Shown here: positions 10,605-21,678 of the stretch, one piece after another
Position numbering within the stretch: position 1 is the stretch's first letter
Layout: every line of letters starts with the position of its first letter
Origin: Rhodamnia argentea
Taxonomy: Eukaryota; Streptophyta; Magnoliopsida; Myrtales; Myrtaceae
Reading direction: 5' to 3'
Length of the DNA: 64,000 nucleotides
NCBI RefSeq assembly: GCF_020921035.1
Contig: NC_063152.1
Location: forward strand, 7,082,001 to 7,146,000
Program-made: the position numbers and the translations under genes
The notes under the pieces: generated by a model
Database searches by the model: none
What the model was told of the DNA's origin: nothing
The model's input: only the letters and a program-made list of their open reading frames with translations

Positions 10605-10985
10605 CGTCAAGTCGTGAAGACATATGCACCGGCGATCTTGACATCTTATCAAATCATAACGACGTAGCTCTTATGATTTCGATCTCGAATCACGAAGACA
10701 TATGCACTGGTGATCCCGACCTTTAGTCGACTCATAATGACATAGCTCTTATGATTTTCGGCTCCTTTATCAAATCATGAAGACATAAGCACCCATGATT
10801 TTGATCCAAACCAAATCATAACGACGTAGCTCTTATGATTTTGGTTCCCTTTTATCGAATCGTGAAGACATATGCACTGGCGATTTCGACATTTAATCAA
10901 CTCACAACGACGTAGCTCTTGTGAACTTGATTTCACTTCTTTCGACTCACAACGACGTAGCTCTTGTGATCTCAAACGACACACA
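10605..10985 (+). repeat. Imperfect tandem repeat in the LTR element
   Basis: A unit of about 60-90 bp built from tcatgaagacatatgcac, then ggcgatcttgacat-like, then acgacgtagctcttatgatt, recurs about five times with substitutions and length changes. Conserved cores are ACGACGTAGCTCTT and GAAGACATATGCAC. Confidence 0.65.
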
Positions 10986-11328
10986 TATCTTGCGCTGTTT
11001 TGCATTAGGGAGAAGTCTCCGATAACAGATAGGCCAAATACCTTAAAATCCTTGCATCTGCAAAAAGAAGCTTGGAAATTAAGAGAACCATTAGCTTACG
11101 AGAAATTTGGTAAAACAGATATTCTTGTATGCGATCCATGTGCAGGTTTCTCTAACATGAAAAAGGGAAATTATGACACGTGTTATTTACGGTCTTGCAT
11201 ATCATGCATCACTTCATTACATAAAAAATGGGATTAAAACTCCCGCCAAAAAGTTCATCCATAATTTGCACTGTCAAAATTTAGGATTCAATTTTATCTT
11301 TGAGCGGAACCTCTACGAGCCTCCACTC

Positions 11329-11341
11329 AAAGAGGGGCAGC
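11329..11341 (+). other. Polypurine tract
   Basis: AAAGAGGGGCAGC directly precedes the TGTTGACGCC start of the 3' LTR, as expected for second-strand priming. Confidence 0.7.
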
Positions 11342-12424
11342 TGTTGACGCCTAAATTTTGACTAATTTATTTTTTGCATAAAAATTATAAAAATCATCTC
11401 ACATATTTATTTTTAGTATACATTGCATTGGCATATAATAGGGCAAGCAGAACACTTAAATTGGCATGCGTCTAGACTAGGCACGGGATGGAAAAATACA
11501 CCGAGAAGATTTGAAACTTCGGGGACTGTATTGCAAATACTTAAAATTTCAGGGACTGTATTGCAAATACTTGGAACTTCAGGGACTGCATTGCAAATAC
11601 CAAAAGAAGATGGAGAAAGGAAGATGGTGAAGGGAAGATAATGAAAGGAAGATGGTGAAGAGAAGATAAAGAAGAGAAGATAATGAAAGGAAGATGGTGA
11701 AGGGAAGATGAAGAAGGGAAGATGAAAATGGAAGGTGAAGAAATGAAGATGAAGAAGAGAAGATGAAAATGGAAGGTGAAGAAGTGAAGATGAAGAATGA
11801 AGGGTGGAGAAATTTGGCTATAAAAGAGGGAGAGTTCTTGAGAATTGAGGAAGAGAATTTTGGTGATAGAGAAGGTAGAGAGTTCTTGAGAATTGAGAGA
11901 GTTTAGGGGGGAGTGGAAGAGAATTGAGAGAGTTTTGAGAGAGTTTTTGAGAGGAATTTTTAGAGAGGAAAAAGAGAGTTCTTGAGAAAAATTAGAAGAG
12001 AAAATTCGAGAGTGAAGAAAAGAGTTTTAGTCGAGCATCATCTTCGACGAGTCCCGACACATATTTCGCCTCTCGCCACCAACAACGCCATTGCTTGCCA
12101 TTTTCGACGACAAACGCGTTCTTCCACGCTCCGAGATCTTGAAGGGAACTATAACGTGTATGTGAGTAAGATTTTGTGTAATAGAAGGTAATCATTTCCA
12201 TCTCGATCTACAAAAATGTAATCGTTTGGTTTGAACATTTATTTGTTTATTTTAGACATGCCACGTGTTCCAAATTTTAGCATTATTACATGTTAATTTA
12301 TTTTTATAAATATTTGTGACTGGCTGCGTTTTCTTTCTTTCTAAATCACCCATGGTGTATATCGTACAAAGTTCAATGTTTTACATCCCTATAAAAAAGA
12401 AGAAAAAACCAAAAAAAATTGCAT
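11342..12424 (+). repeat. 3' LTR, truncated
   Basis: The repeat matches 4378-5459 with about ten substitutions and one 1-bp indel. After ttgcat at 12424 similarity stops, while the 5' copy continues for about 350 bp to the primer-binding site. The end appears deleted or replaced. Confidence 0.8.
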
Positions 12425-12640
12425 GTAATAAAAACAAAGCTAATGCCATGAATATATTTTTATATATGTATGATATATTATTATTTCTATAATTTTTTTT
12501 AGATGAAAAATTTACAAAAATAGTTCTTATAATAAAAACAAAGCTAATGCCATGAATACTCTCGTAATTTGATCTCAATCAGCCTAGAAAATAAATAAAC
12601 AATAAAAAAATCCTGTAATATGCGGTCTACCCGCTTTCCC
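12425..12640. other. Rearranged junction right of the LTR element
   Basis: The phrase taataaaaacaaagctaatg occurs at 12426 and again at about 12532, both followed by ccatgaata, which is a duplication of roughly 29 bp about 106 bp apart. This may reflect the repair event that truncated the LTR. No gene is seen. Confidence 0.45.
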
Positions 12641-13325
12641 TCCTCTCTCACGTTTCCTCCCCTCCTCTCTTTACTTTTGAAAAAATCTCTGACACGCACC
12701 TCACCTCTCTCCTCCCCTCTCTCTCCCTCTTCTCTGTCTCCCCCTCTTCTTCTCTGTCTCCCCCTCTTCTCTCTCTTTACTTTTTGAAAACATCACCGAA
12801 AACATCTCACACTTTTCATCTCTCTCTCCTCTCTGCGAGAAAATATCCCCCCACCCCTCTGTCTCTTTACTTCCTTAAAAAATCTCACACCCCTTCCTTT
12901 GTGTCCCTCCTCTCTGTCCCGCTAAACCAACCCCGACGTCGACCACTGTGATTTTTGCTGCTTGTCTCTCCTCCGGCGCTCTCTCCCTCTGTCCTTCGGC
13001 TCGTTCGCTCTCTCTGCTCCGGCGCACACGAAGGCCGTTCCCTGCTCAGGCACTGGCCGCGCATCGCCGGCTTCCTCCCTCATCTCTCTCATGGCCCGAT
13101 ACGCTCTTCTTCCCCCTCCCCTACCGTTCTCTGCCCTTCGGATCTGCTTTTCCCCGCCCTCTCTCCCCACCGACTCGCGTGTCCCCGGCGTGTCGCTGGC
13201 ATTGACCGGGTGTCGGATCTTTGACACGCGTTGACCGCGTGTCGAACGCGTGTCGGGGCGTGTCGGACGCGTGTCGGTGTCCGACACCGACACGCCGGAG
13301 GGTTTGGCGTGTCGGTGCTTCATAG
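12641..13325. repeat. GTGTCGG-family dispersed repeat, copy 2
   Basis: A pyrimidine-rich segment (12640-12920) is followed by GC-rich DNA, then a dense run of CGTGTCGG units with the palindrome gtgtcggtgtccgacaccgacac at about 13267, ending tgtcggtgcttcatag. Diverged relatives are at 3290-3775 and 50840-51205. Open frames here shift between copies and are not annotated as genes. Confidence 0.65.
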
Positions 13326-13699
13326 ATCAGTACGATGCATCCATCTCTCACGAGCTCGCAGGTGATTTTCAGGTTGGGGTTCTGCAGGTATGAGAGTGAA
13401 GCAGTGACCACAAGGGAAAGATCAAGGATCTGGGGCGAGGGAGTTTAAAAAAAAATGTGCAAAGGTCGAGGAAGCAACTAGAAAGAGTTACCGTGGAGTT
13501 AAAATGTCTACCTGGTAAAAAAATCAAACACGAGGAAAGACAAAGGTATTGAGCATAGATGTGTTCAGCATGTGCTTACGGATTCTTACTCGACATAAAA
13601 TTATAATCTAATGTTTCTTGTCCAGATGCATTCCCCAAAGGACGTAATAGTCCACTTTCATCTTCCCAACAAATCGACCTTTTTATGTGCATTGAAATT

Positions 13700-14045
13700 T
13701 TGGCAGGCCTTATCTGTCATCCTTGGATTCTCTTGGGCATTGAGATTTTAGCCCCGTGAAGGCAACTACTCCTGACCACGTGGTTGCGGTTCCCCGTGAA
13801 AGAATTACTTAACAAGCTTGACTTATATAAATCGAACCACAAGAGAATAGGCAACAAGAAGGCATTTCCTGTTTCCTGAGAGGCATTCTGGTTCTTTTCT
13901 CTGTTAGACTTGAGAGCCGTAATCAAAGGCAGATCAGAGCAAAGATGAAATGCATCATCCCATTTTTGGGCAGTCTTTCGCCGTGCTCGTGGCACTCATC
14001 CTTCTCTCTGGGCTGGCGTTCTATTTTCTCAATAAGAAGAAAGCT
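13700..14045 (+). pseudogene. Duplicated promoter and first-exon fragment of the TNL gene
   Basis: The sequence parallels 15400-15745, upstream of and into the TNL gene: a similar 5' leader (aggcattctg, gagcaaag) and then an ATG at 13950 encoding MHHPIFGQSFAVLVALILLS and GLAFYFLNKKKA. This is the same membrane anchor as the TNL N-terminus (MVHLSFGHSFAELVALILLP). Similarity ends right after the anchor, with no repeat linker or TIR domain. An out-of-frame ATG at 13945 overlaps the start. The fragment is probably a remnant of a tandem TNL copy. Confidence 0.75.
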
Positions 14046-15380
14046 TCGCACGGCCCTATTTGGGCCCAGAGCACCACGTATTTTTCGTGTGTTTCTTCAT
14101 TATTTTTTTCCATATTTCCTCGGAAAATTGAATTTACTCCCAAACAACAACGCATTGACTTGAGGGAGGGGTCAAGAGGATTATCAAATATAAATGTACA
14201 AATATTTTTTTGTCTAGCTTGATCAGAAAGATGCTCTCCATTATTTAGATTTGTTCCGGAAAGTCTTCATAGATGAAAAAGAATGACAGTGCATCTCATC
14301 TTCTAATTAGTACTTAAGCAAGATGTGGTTTATCCACTTTTGATTTTATGACTTTAACTATACATTCTATTACCAACCATCACACGACAAGTGAATAGGA
14401 CCGCTTTAGGAAATATTTCTTTACATCGGTATGGTGTGCTATAATTACCCTAATTTATTATGTTTCAATCTGTTAAACATTGTCCAAGAAGATGCTCGTA
14501 AAATATAAACGAGAAACCAGTCCACATTATGAACCGAAAAAAGTATGCTTGATTTGGCTTATCTATGGAAATGAACTTAATTTGTTAGGGGTCAAAAAAG
14601 TTAATCAATTTAATGGAGATGTTTTTGACTAGTTTTGTCTCTAAAACAAATTATAAGGAATGAAATCGAACATTCACAAGAATATGATGATCAAAAGTGG
14701 AAGGTTTGTGCACGTCGACACCATGTAATCTCATACATGTGAGTTTGTCCTCTTCCATATTATCATTTTGTCCAAACACAGTAATAAAGAGCGGTCCTGG
14801 AGTTACAAAGTCTACCTAGAAAAGAACTTAAACAAGCAGAAAAATATATCTGTGGTCGATGTATCAGCGTGTTTCTTATTCGGATGCATTGCAAGTCGCA
14901 GTCTATTTTCTATTATATATTTAAATATGCCAATTGTATTCATTTACAAGCAAAAAAAAGGGCCAATGTATGTAAAAATTTACATATCATCGAAAGTTAT
15001 TTCAAGATGTTCTCAATTATAAACTATACTAATTTAATACAGAGAAAGGCGTACTGAAAGTCTTAAAAGTAAGGTTTATTATAGGAGTTGAGATATCAAG
15101 CTACTAAGGTTTATTATATTCCCTACTACTAAGAAAACTATAGATCCTCCGGTTACTCACATAGTCAATCAAGTTAACATAGATATTGCGGGAGGTTGGG
15201 CTCATCGTGGCATCACGAGCTTTAAATATATTCAAAAAAATACATTTTCTGATGGAAAATAGATTTAAAAAAGTGCAGGAAAGTTCAACGGCGCAGCAAC
15301 CGTATGTATTTATCAATTATGACCACTTGTCTACGGATAATAACAGAAATTGTTTTTTTATTCAAAAGTTTTATTTTTAT
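14046..15380. other. AT-rich spacer between the TNL fragment and the TNL gene
   Basis: I see no gene. The part at 14120-14185 has a weak counterpart at 4265-4340. Confidence 0.4.
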
Positions 15381-15640
15381 TTAATAATGCCATCGAAACT
15401 TGCTCACATGTGCAGTGAAACTTCCACCACATGAAGGCAACGACCATAAACGCGTGGTTGACTTATGGGTGCAAGAAGATTCTCTTTGCCAACTGGTTCC
15501 CATTATACAAATCAATCCACAGGGGGAGAGAATTGGCAACAACAAGGCATTCTCTGTTTCCTCTGAGAGAGGCATTCTGAGCTTTTTCCTCCGTCAGATT
15601 TGAAAGCGAAAATCAAGGCCAGAGTCTGAGCAAAGCCGAA

Positions 15641-18600
15641 ATGGTTCATCTCAGTTTTGGGCATTCTTTCGCCGAGCTCGTGGCACTGATCCTTCTCCCC
15701 GGGCTTGCTTTTTATCTTCTCAATAAGAAGAAAGCTGGTGCTCGTAGAAATGAAGTAGATGCTGATACTGGCGCACCTGGTTCGATGACTCCGCCGACAG
15801 AAGCTAATTCTGATGGATCTAGTTCGTTTCCGACAGAAACTAATGACGGTGGATCTACTTCGTCTCCGATGGAAACTAATAATGGTGCATCTACTTCGCG
15901 TCCGACGGCAACTAATTCCTGTGGATTTAATTCGTCTCCGACAGAAGCTAAATCTGGTGGATGTAGTTCGTCTCCTACAGAAACAAAATCCGGTGGATCT
16001 AGTCCGTCTCCGACAGGAATTAGTAAAGGCGCATCTAGTTCATCTCCGACAGAAACTAACAACAGTGCATCTAGTTCGTCGACCGCGACTACTGGAAACC
16101 GCTATGAGGTGTTCTTGAGCTTCAGAGGCCCAGATACTCGATATGGCTTCACAAGTCACCTCTACAAGGGGCTCCATGATGCTGGAATTGATACTTTCAG
16201 AGACGAAGAGGAGCTCCCCCAAGGCGAGGACATCGGACCAGAGATTTTAGCAGCCATCACGAAGAGTCAGATCCTGATCCCCATTTTGTCCGAGGGTTAC
16301 GGTACAAGCAGCTGGTGCCTGAATGAACTGGCTCAAATAATGAAGTGCAAGAATGATAATGGGCAAATGGTGTTGCCTGTATTCTACAAAGTGAAACCCG
16401 CTGACGTGGGACATCAAATCGGGAATTTTGGAAAAGCATTTCATGAGCGTGAGGAGCGTTTGCTTGAGAGGCCTTCATTCGACCGAACGAGCTTGGAGAA
16501 ATGGAAGAAAGCACTCGGTGAAGTCAGTACCTTGAAAGGATTCGAAGCCAATGGGTAAAATTTTTCACCAAAGCATTCTCTACTTTCTTATAATATGTGT
16601 GAGTGTTTACTGGTTGTTCTCATTCTCACCTGCTTCATTTTCGTTTTTTTTTATTTGTATTTAAAAGAACTGTAAGATCCTGCAATGCATGAGTTCTATA
16701 AGTTTTTTGTTTTTTAGGTTTTTTGCTTTAAGGATGACCAACTTAATGATAGATTTTGTTGTTATAATCCCATTTGCTTGAACAATAAGATTTTCTGAAT
16801 GAATTTTTTCTCTTATATCCAAAGGTTTTTCAACATTGCGCCATTTTCATATCATGTCTATAGCGTACGCTACATTAATCTTCCTCTCAAACTTTTCTAA
16901 TTACATATTTATTTGAGATTAATAGTACAACTTATTGGTGTTTTTTTATTTAAAGCTCGCAACATCATATACCGTGCATGGTGATTGTCAAAGCTATATT
17001 TCTTTTCCGACCAAACAAAAAAAAGCTATATTTCTTTATCTTCCCAAGTTACATTCATTGAGTCATTATTATCGTTGATTAGTTGCTATTAAGATTATTT
17101 TTCACAAAAGAAATGTTTCTTCGGTTGCATATGATGATGGAAAATATAAAGAAGGGAAAAAGGGATTTTTTTTTTTATTATATGTTTGTTCAAATAATTT
17201 CCAATTCATTTCCTATCTTCGACAAGTAATTTTTATCTCATGCACGTGCATGTATTGAAGCAATGTTCTTATTTTGGGTAAAAATTATTCTTCCACTTTC
17301 GTGTATATATAATCAATAATAGACCAGTTGAAATCATAGAACATAGATACTCAAAAGGAATTTAAAGTTCAACTTGTTATCATCCTTGGAGGCAATGAAA
17401 ACCGATAAGAACACAAATCTAGAACGATACTAAAATTCACAGCACGAGTAGAAACTCGCAAGCGTGTGGAAGTGAGCAAACAAGGATAAAGCCTCTCAAC
17501 TGCAATTCGGGTAGTTCACAATATCACACTTTGAGCAACTTTTCCGATTGGTATCGCAAAACCGGAAATCATCTTGTATCAAAAGTTATAACTTGTCTTT
17601 GCTTATTCAAATGCTCTACAAATTTTCAAAGTCACGTCCACGTCATCCCTCATATCTTTAACAAACAACAGTTTAAAATTTGACTCCAATCCGTAATAGA
17701 TAAGAGTATTTAATATTCATAACTCATACCCTCAAATTTTTTCTGGCTTAATAAATTATTTAGGAGTAACAGTGGAATTGGGCACGCCATGTGAAGCAAC
17801 CACCAATATCTTGAGGTGTGACAAAAATGATTTTTAAAGTTTTTCAATCAATCTGCAGATTTATTTATTATTGTGTTCTCATTTGATAAACAACATAAAA
17901 TTACTGTTGCCACATAACCGAACTATTCTCACATTTGACAGGTATGAAGCAAACTTGGTAGAATCGATTGTCCAAAAAGTGTTGAGGGAGTTGAAGAAAA
18001 ATTTTGAGTTGGTTCTTTCCGAGAATTTGGTCGGAATTGATCGTCATGTGAAGGAGGTCATGGAAGTTGTGGATACTAAAAAATCTCATGCCACCCTATT
18101 TCTTGGCATCCATGGAATGGGAGGCATTGGTAAGACTACTCTTGCTAAAGCCATCTACAACAAGCTTTCCAGTCAATTCGAGCACCGTAGCTTCATCGCC
18201 GATATAAGGGAATCATGGAAGCGTAACGGCGCACTTTACTTACGTAATCGGTTAATCTATGATATATCGAAGCGCGAAAATGAAGTCCATAATGAGGATG
18301 AAGGGGCTAAGTACATCTCTTCCAAGTTTAAAGGTACAAAGGTCCTCCTTCTTCTTGATGATGTGGATCATGTTGTTCAATTGAAGCGTTTGGCTAGTAA
18401 TCGTGATTGGTTTTCTTCGGGAAGTATGATCATTATTACCACCAGAGACGAGGGTATTCTTCAAGAATTTGGGGTGGACTACGCCTATGACCATAAAGAA
18501 ATGGATAAAGATCAATCTTTGATTCTGTTTAGCAAACATGCATTCCGAAGGGACTCTCCTCCAAGGGATTTTGAGGACCTCACCCATGAAGTTGTATCCA

Positions 18601-21600
18601 CCACCGGAGGGCTTCCCTTAACCCTTGAGGTTTTAGGCTCATTATTGTGCGTAAAAGAGCCAAAATTCTGGAGAGGTCGGATAGACAAGTTCAAAAAAGT
18701 GCCTCCTAAGGAAGTGCGAGAAAAGTTACGTATAAGTTATGAAACATTAGAATATGAACAAAAGGAAATATTTTTGGATATTTCTTGTTTTTTCATTGGC
18801 ACTGACACAAGAATCGCATTCTACATGTGGGATGCTTGTGGCTTTTTCCCTAAGGAGGGAATTGAAGTATTGAGATTCATGTCGTTAATAAAAATTGGAG
18901 ATGATCATAAGCTCCGAATGCATGACCAACTCGGAGATCTCGGTAGGGAAATAGTCTGCGAAGAAAACCGGCGAGAGCCTCGGAAACGTAGCGGGTTATG
19001 GGACTCCAAGGAAGTCAAGACAGTGCTAAAAAACAATGAGGTAACCGTTTCGTTTCTTCTTCGTACTTCATCCGTGTTCTACTGTTAGAGTAATGTTGGT
19101 CCACTACTTAGTGCTTGCTCTACTATTATTGCAACTTGAATGTTTCATTGATGAGATTAGAAAGTAGGGAGGTTGCTCTCTTTGAGTAAGTATTGTAGTG
19201 TTAAGATCATGAATTTCTACATTTGCTTCACTTACATCTTTGACAAATGCAGTAAATAACTTGACTAACGATAAATCATAGAATCATAAACTCAAGCGGA
19301 AAAAGAAAAAAAAAAGTTTAGGTCCGAATTAGCACAATTGAAATAGATTTAAGACTGTTTTGGTAATTTTAGAATACTTTAATTGGATATAGTATTAATG
19401 GACATTGAATCTTTGCATATAGGGAATAGGAAAAATTGAGGCCATTGATTTGAGTGAAGGCAACTCAAAAGGCTTCGGCAAAATAGTTGAGCGAGATGAC
19501 AACATTTACACGGGAGAACAATTCAAGAAGTTGACAAGGCTAAGATTCCTTCACATGATGAAGGGGGCACATCTCACCGGTGACTTTAAGGACTCGGTTG
19601 AGGAGTTAAAATGGCTTCGATGGGAAAACCGCCCCATGAATTTTGAAGTGAACAATTTTCACGCAACGTAATTAGTTGTACTGGAATTGCGAAGTGGCAA
19701 GATAAATGAAGGATGGGAAGGATGGAGTTCTTTCAAGGTGAGAACGTGTCTTTTATTTTTATTTTTATTTTTTTTTATTTTGCTTCCTTGTGTATCATAA
19801 TCACTCTAGACTAACCCCTTAAAAGCATAAAATTATTTGTTTCACCGGATGGCGTAGACGCTCAAATTTCTCGACCTGACAGGTTGTGAATCCTTGGAAA
19901 CTACGGAATTCCTCTCGGCTTTTAAGAATTTGGAGGTTTTGAACCTCGGTTATTGTTCGCGGCTGCGGCAAATCGACTCTTCAATTGGAGGCATGATGGC
20001 CCTCCTTCGCTTGGACTTGCGCTACTGTAGCGACCTCACAAAGCTTCCGGAAGAAATAGGTGAATTAAAGGCGCTGGAGCAACTCCTTCTAACACACACT
20101 CAACTTTCTGCATTGCCGGAAAGCATAGGATCTTTGCGGAATCTAGAAATTCTAGATATTTCTTGGAGTGATATAGAAGAATTACCCGATGATATTGGGA
20201 GGTTGAAAAAGCTCCGAGATTTAAATGCTTCAATTTACCTAAATCTCAAAGGGGAAATGCCGTAAAGCATGGGGTCTTTGGAGAATCTAGAAATTCTAGA
20301 TATTTCTCATACCGGTATAGAAGAATTGCCCGGAGGTATTGGGAGGCCGAGAAAGCTCCGAAAGTTGCGTGCTTCGAGTTGCAAGAATCTGAAAGGGGAA
20401 TTGTCAGAAAGCATGTGCAATCTTTCATCCCCGCAACACCTCGATTTTTCTTTACGTAGAGAGCTCCAATCGCTGCCGGACCTTCCTTCTAGCTTAGCAT
20501 ATTTGCGCATCACCTGTCAAAGTCGCAAATTGCCTTCACTCTCCCACCTAACCCGTCTCAAGGAGCTAGAAGTCACTTCCCGGGGATTTCTCGAGTGCAT
20601 CCAGGAGCTTCCATCAACACTACTAAAGAATTCGGAATTCTCCCAACCGACGGGTGTTGAAGATTCGGAATTACCACAATCCCTAAACACTCCCTTCAAG
20701 TTGGAAGACTTGGTAGTCAATTATTGTGAATCTATTGAAATACTGGACGTTTCACGGTTTATCCATCTAAGGACATTACTTGTCTTTAATTGCGAGAATT
20801 TACTTGAAGTTCGAGGTCTTGATAAATTGAAATATTTGGAATCCTTGATTGTTGCTTCCTGCGAGTCGGTTGAACGGTTGGAGCTTCCAAAGTTGGAGGG
20901 TCTGAAGGTAGTGAGCGTTCGAGATTGCGAAAACCTCGTCGAAATTCAAGGTCTCGATATGTTGATGTTCTTGGAAGAGCTGAGCATCTCCGAGTGCGCT
21001 TCAATTGAAAGACTGCTTCTTCCAAAATATGATAGTCTGAGGGGATTGCATCTTGGATTTTGCAAAAACTTAATCCAAATTCAAGGCCTCGATAGGTTAG
21101 AGTTCTTGGAAGAGTTGAGTATGTCTGGGTGCGCTTCAATTGAAAGGTTGAACCTTCCAAAATCCGAAAGTCCGAAGTACTTAGATGCTGAATACTGCGA
21201 AAGCTCGATCGAAGGTTTGAATATCAACGGCTGTGACAAGCTTCAAGACATACAGAGCCTAGAGAGATTCCCATCCCGCAAAAGTTTATGTATTGAAGGT
21301 TGCAAGTCCTTAGCAAAATTACCAAACTTGTCAAGTTTTCATGATTTACGAGAATTGTTCCTGTCAAACTGTCATGAACTTCGAGAGATCCCGGGGCTTG
21401 AAGAGTCAATATCTCTAGAACGTATTACTATCTCAGGATGTTCCTCAATTGAGATCTTACCAGATTTGTCATCATGTACCCACTTGATGAGTCTAATTGT
21501 GCAAGATTGCAAGAAATTGACCGAGATTCGAGGGCTCGAGAAACTGGAGCAGCTAGTGGAAATGGATATTTCTGGATGCAAGTCACTTAAAACAATTCCA

Positions 21601-21678
21601 GAATTGTCTGGAAGGCAGCTTTATCAAAATTACGAGAAAAAGCCATTTGCATATCATGGGAGGATAGAATTTGGATAG
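15641..21678 (+). pseudogene. TIR-NB-LRR (TNL) immune receptor gene with two in-frame stops
   Basis: Exons inferred from GT-AG sites and frame continuity are 15641-16554, 17942-19040, 19423-19737 and 19858-21678 (1383 codons). The gene starts with a hydrophobic anchor (residues about 8-26) followed by NKKK, then about eight Ser/Thr-rich 12-residue repeats, then a TIR domain from residue 155 (YEVFLSFRGPDTR; SSWCLNEL keeps the likely catalytic Glu). NB-ARC shows the P-loop GMGGIGKTTLAKA (near 363), kinase-2 VLLLLDDVD, RNBS-B IIITTRDE, GLPLTLEVLG and MHD (near 630). Many LRRs follow. TNLs detect pathogen effectors and signal through TIR NADase activity. TAA stops at 19669-19671 (codon 754) and 20263-20265 (codon 912) interrupt the LRR, and the frame is open on both sides. 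It is either a recent pseudogene or a gene giving a 753-residue TIR-NB protein. No frameshift was seen. Confidence 0.9.
15775..16085 (+). repeat. Coding tandem repeat (36-bp, 12-residue linker) in the TNL
   Basis: The 36-bp unit (like gttcgtctccgacagaaact followed by aattctggtggatcta) encodes variants of SSSPTETNSGGS. There are about eight to nine copies between the membrane anchor and the TIR domain. Copies vary at several positions but keep the period and frame, so the linker length may be polymorphic. Confidence 0.85.

Larger units (their letters stand above)
4378..12424 (+). mobile_element. Non-autonomous LTR retrotransposon (LARD-like), 3' LTR truncated
   Basis: Two near-identical direct repeats start TGTTGACGCCTAAATTTTG at 4378 and 11342. 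They stay alignable for about 1082 bp, with roughly ten differences by eye, mostly transitions. A polypurine tract (AAAGAGGGGCAGC) abuts the right repeat. A primer-binding-like TGGCGACTCACTGGGGAC lies at 5815. The roughly 5.5-kb interior has no reverse transcriptase, integrase or protease, only a short gag-like frame, which fits a large retrotransposon derivative moved by another element. The low LTR divergence points to recent insertion. No matching target duplication is visible, because the 3' LTR breaks off at about 12424. Confidence 0.85.

Noticed and set aside
10110..11237. Several frames of 75-120 codons in the LTR element
   Set aside because: They have no retroelement motif and overlap a tandem repeat; they are best read as chance frames in non-coding interior.
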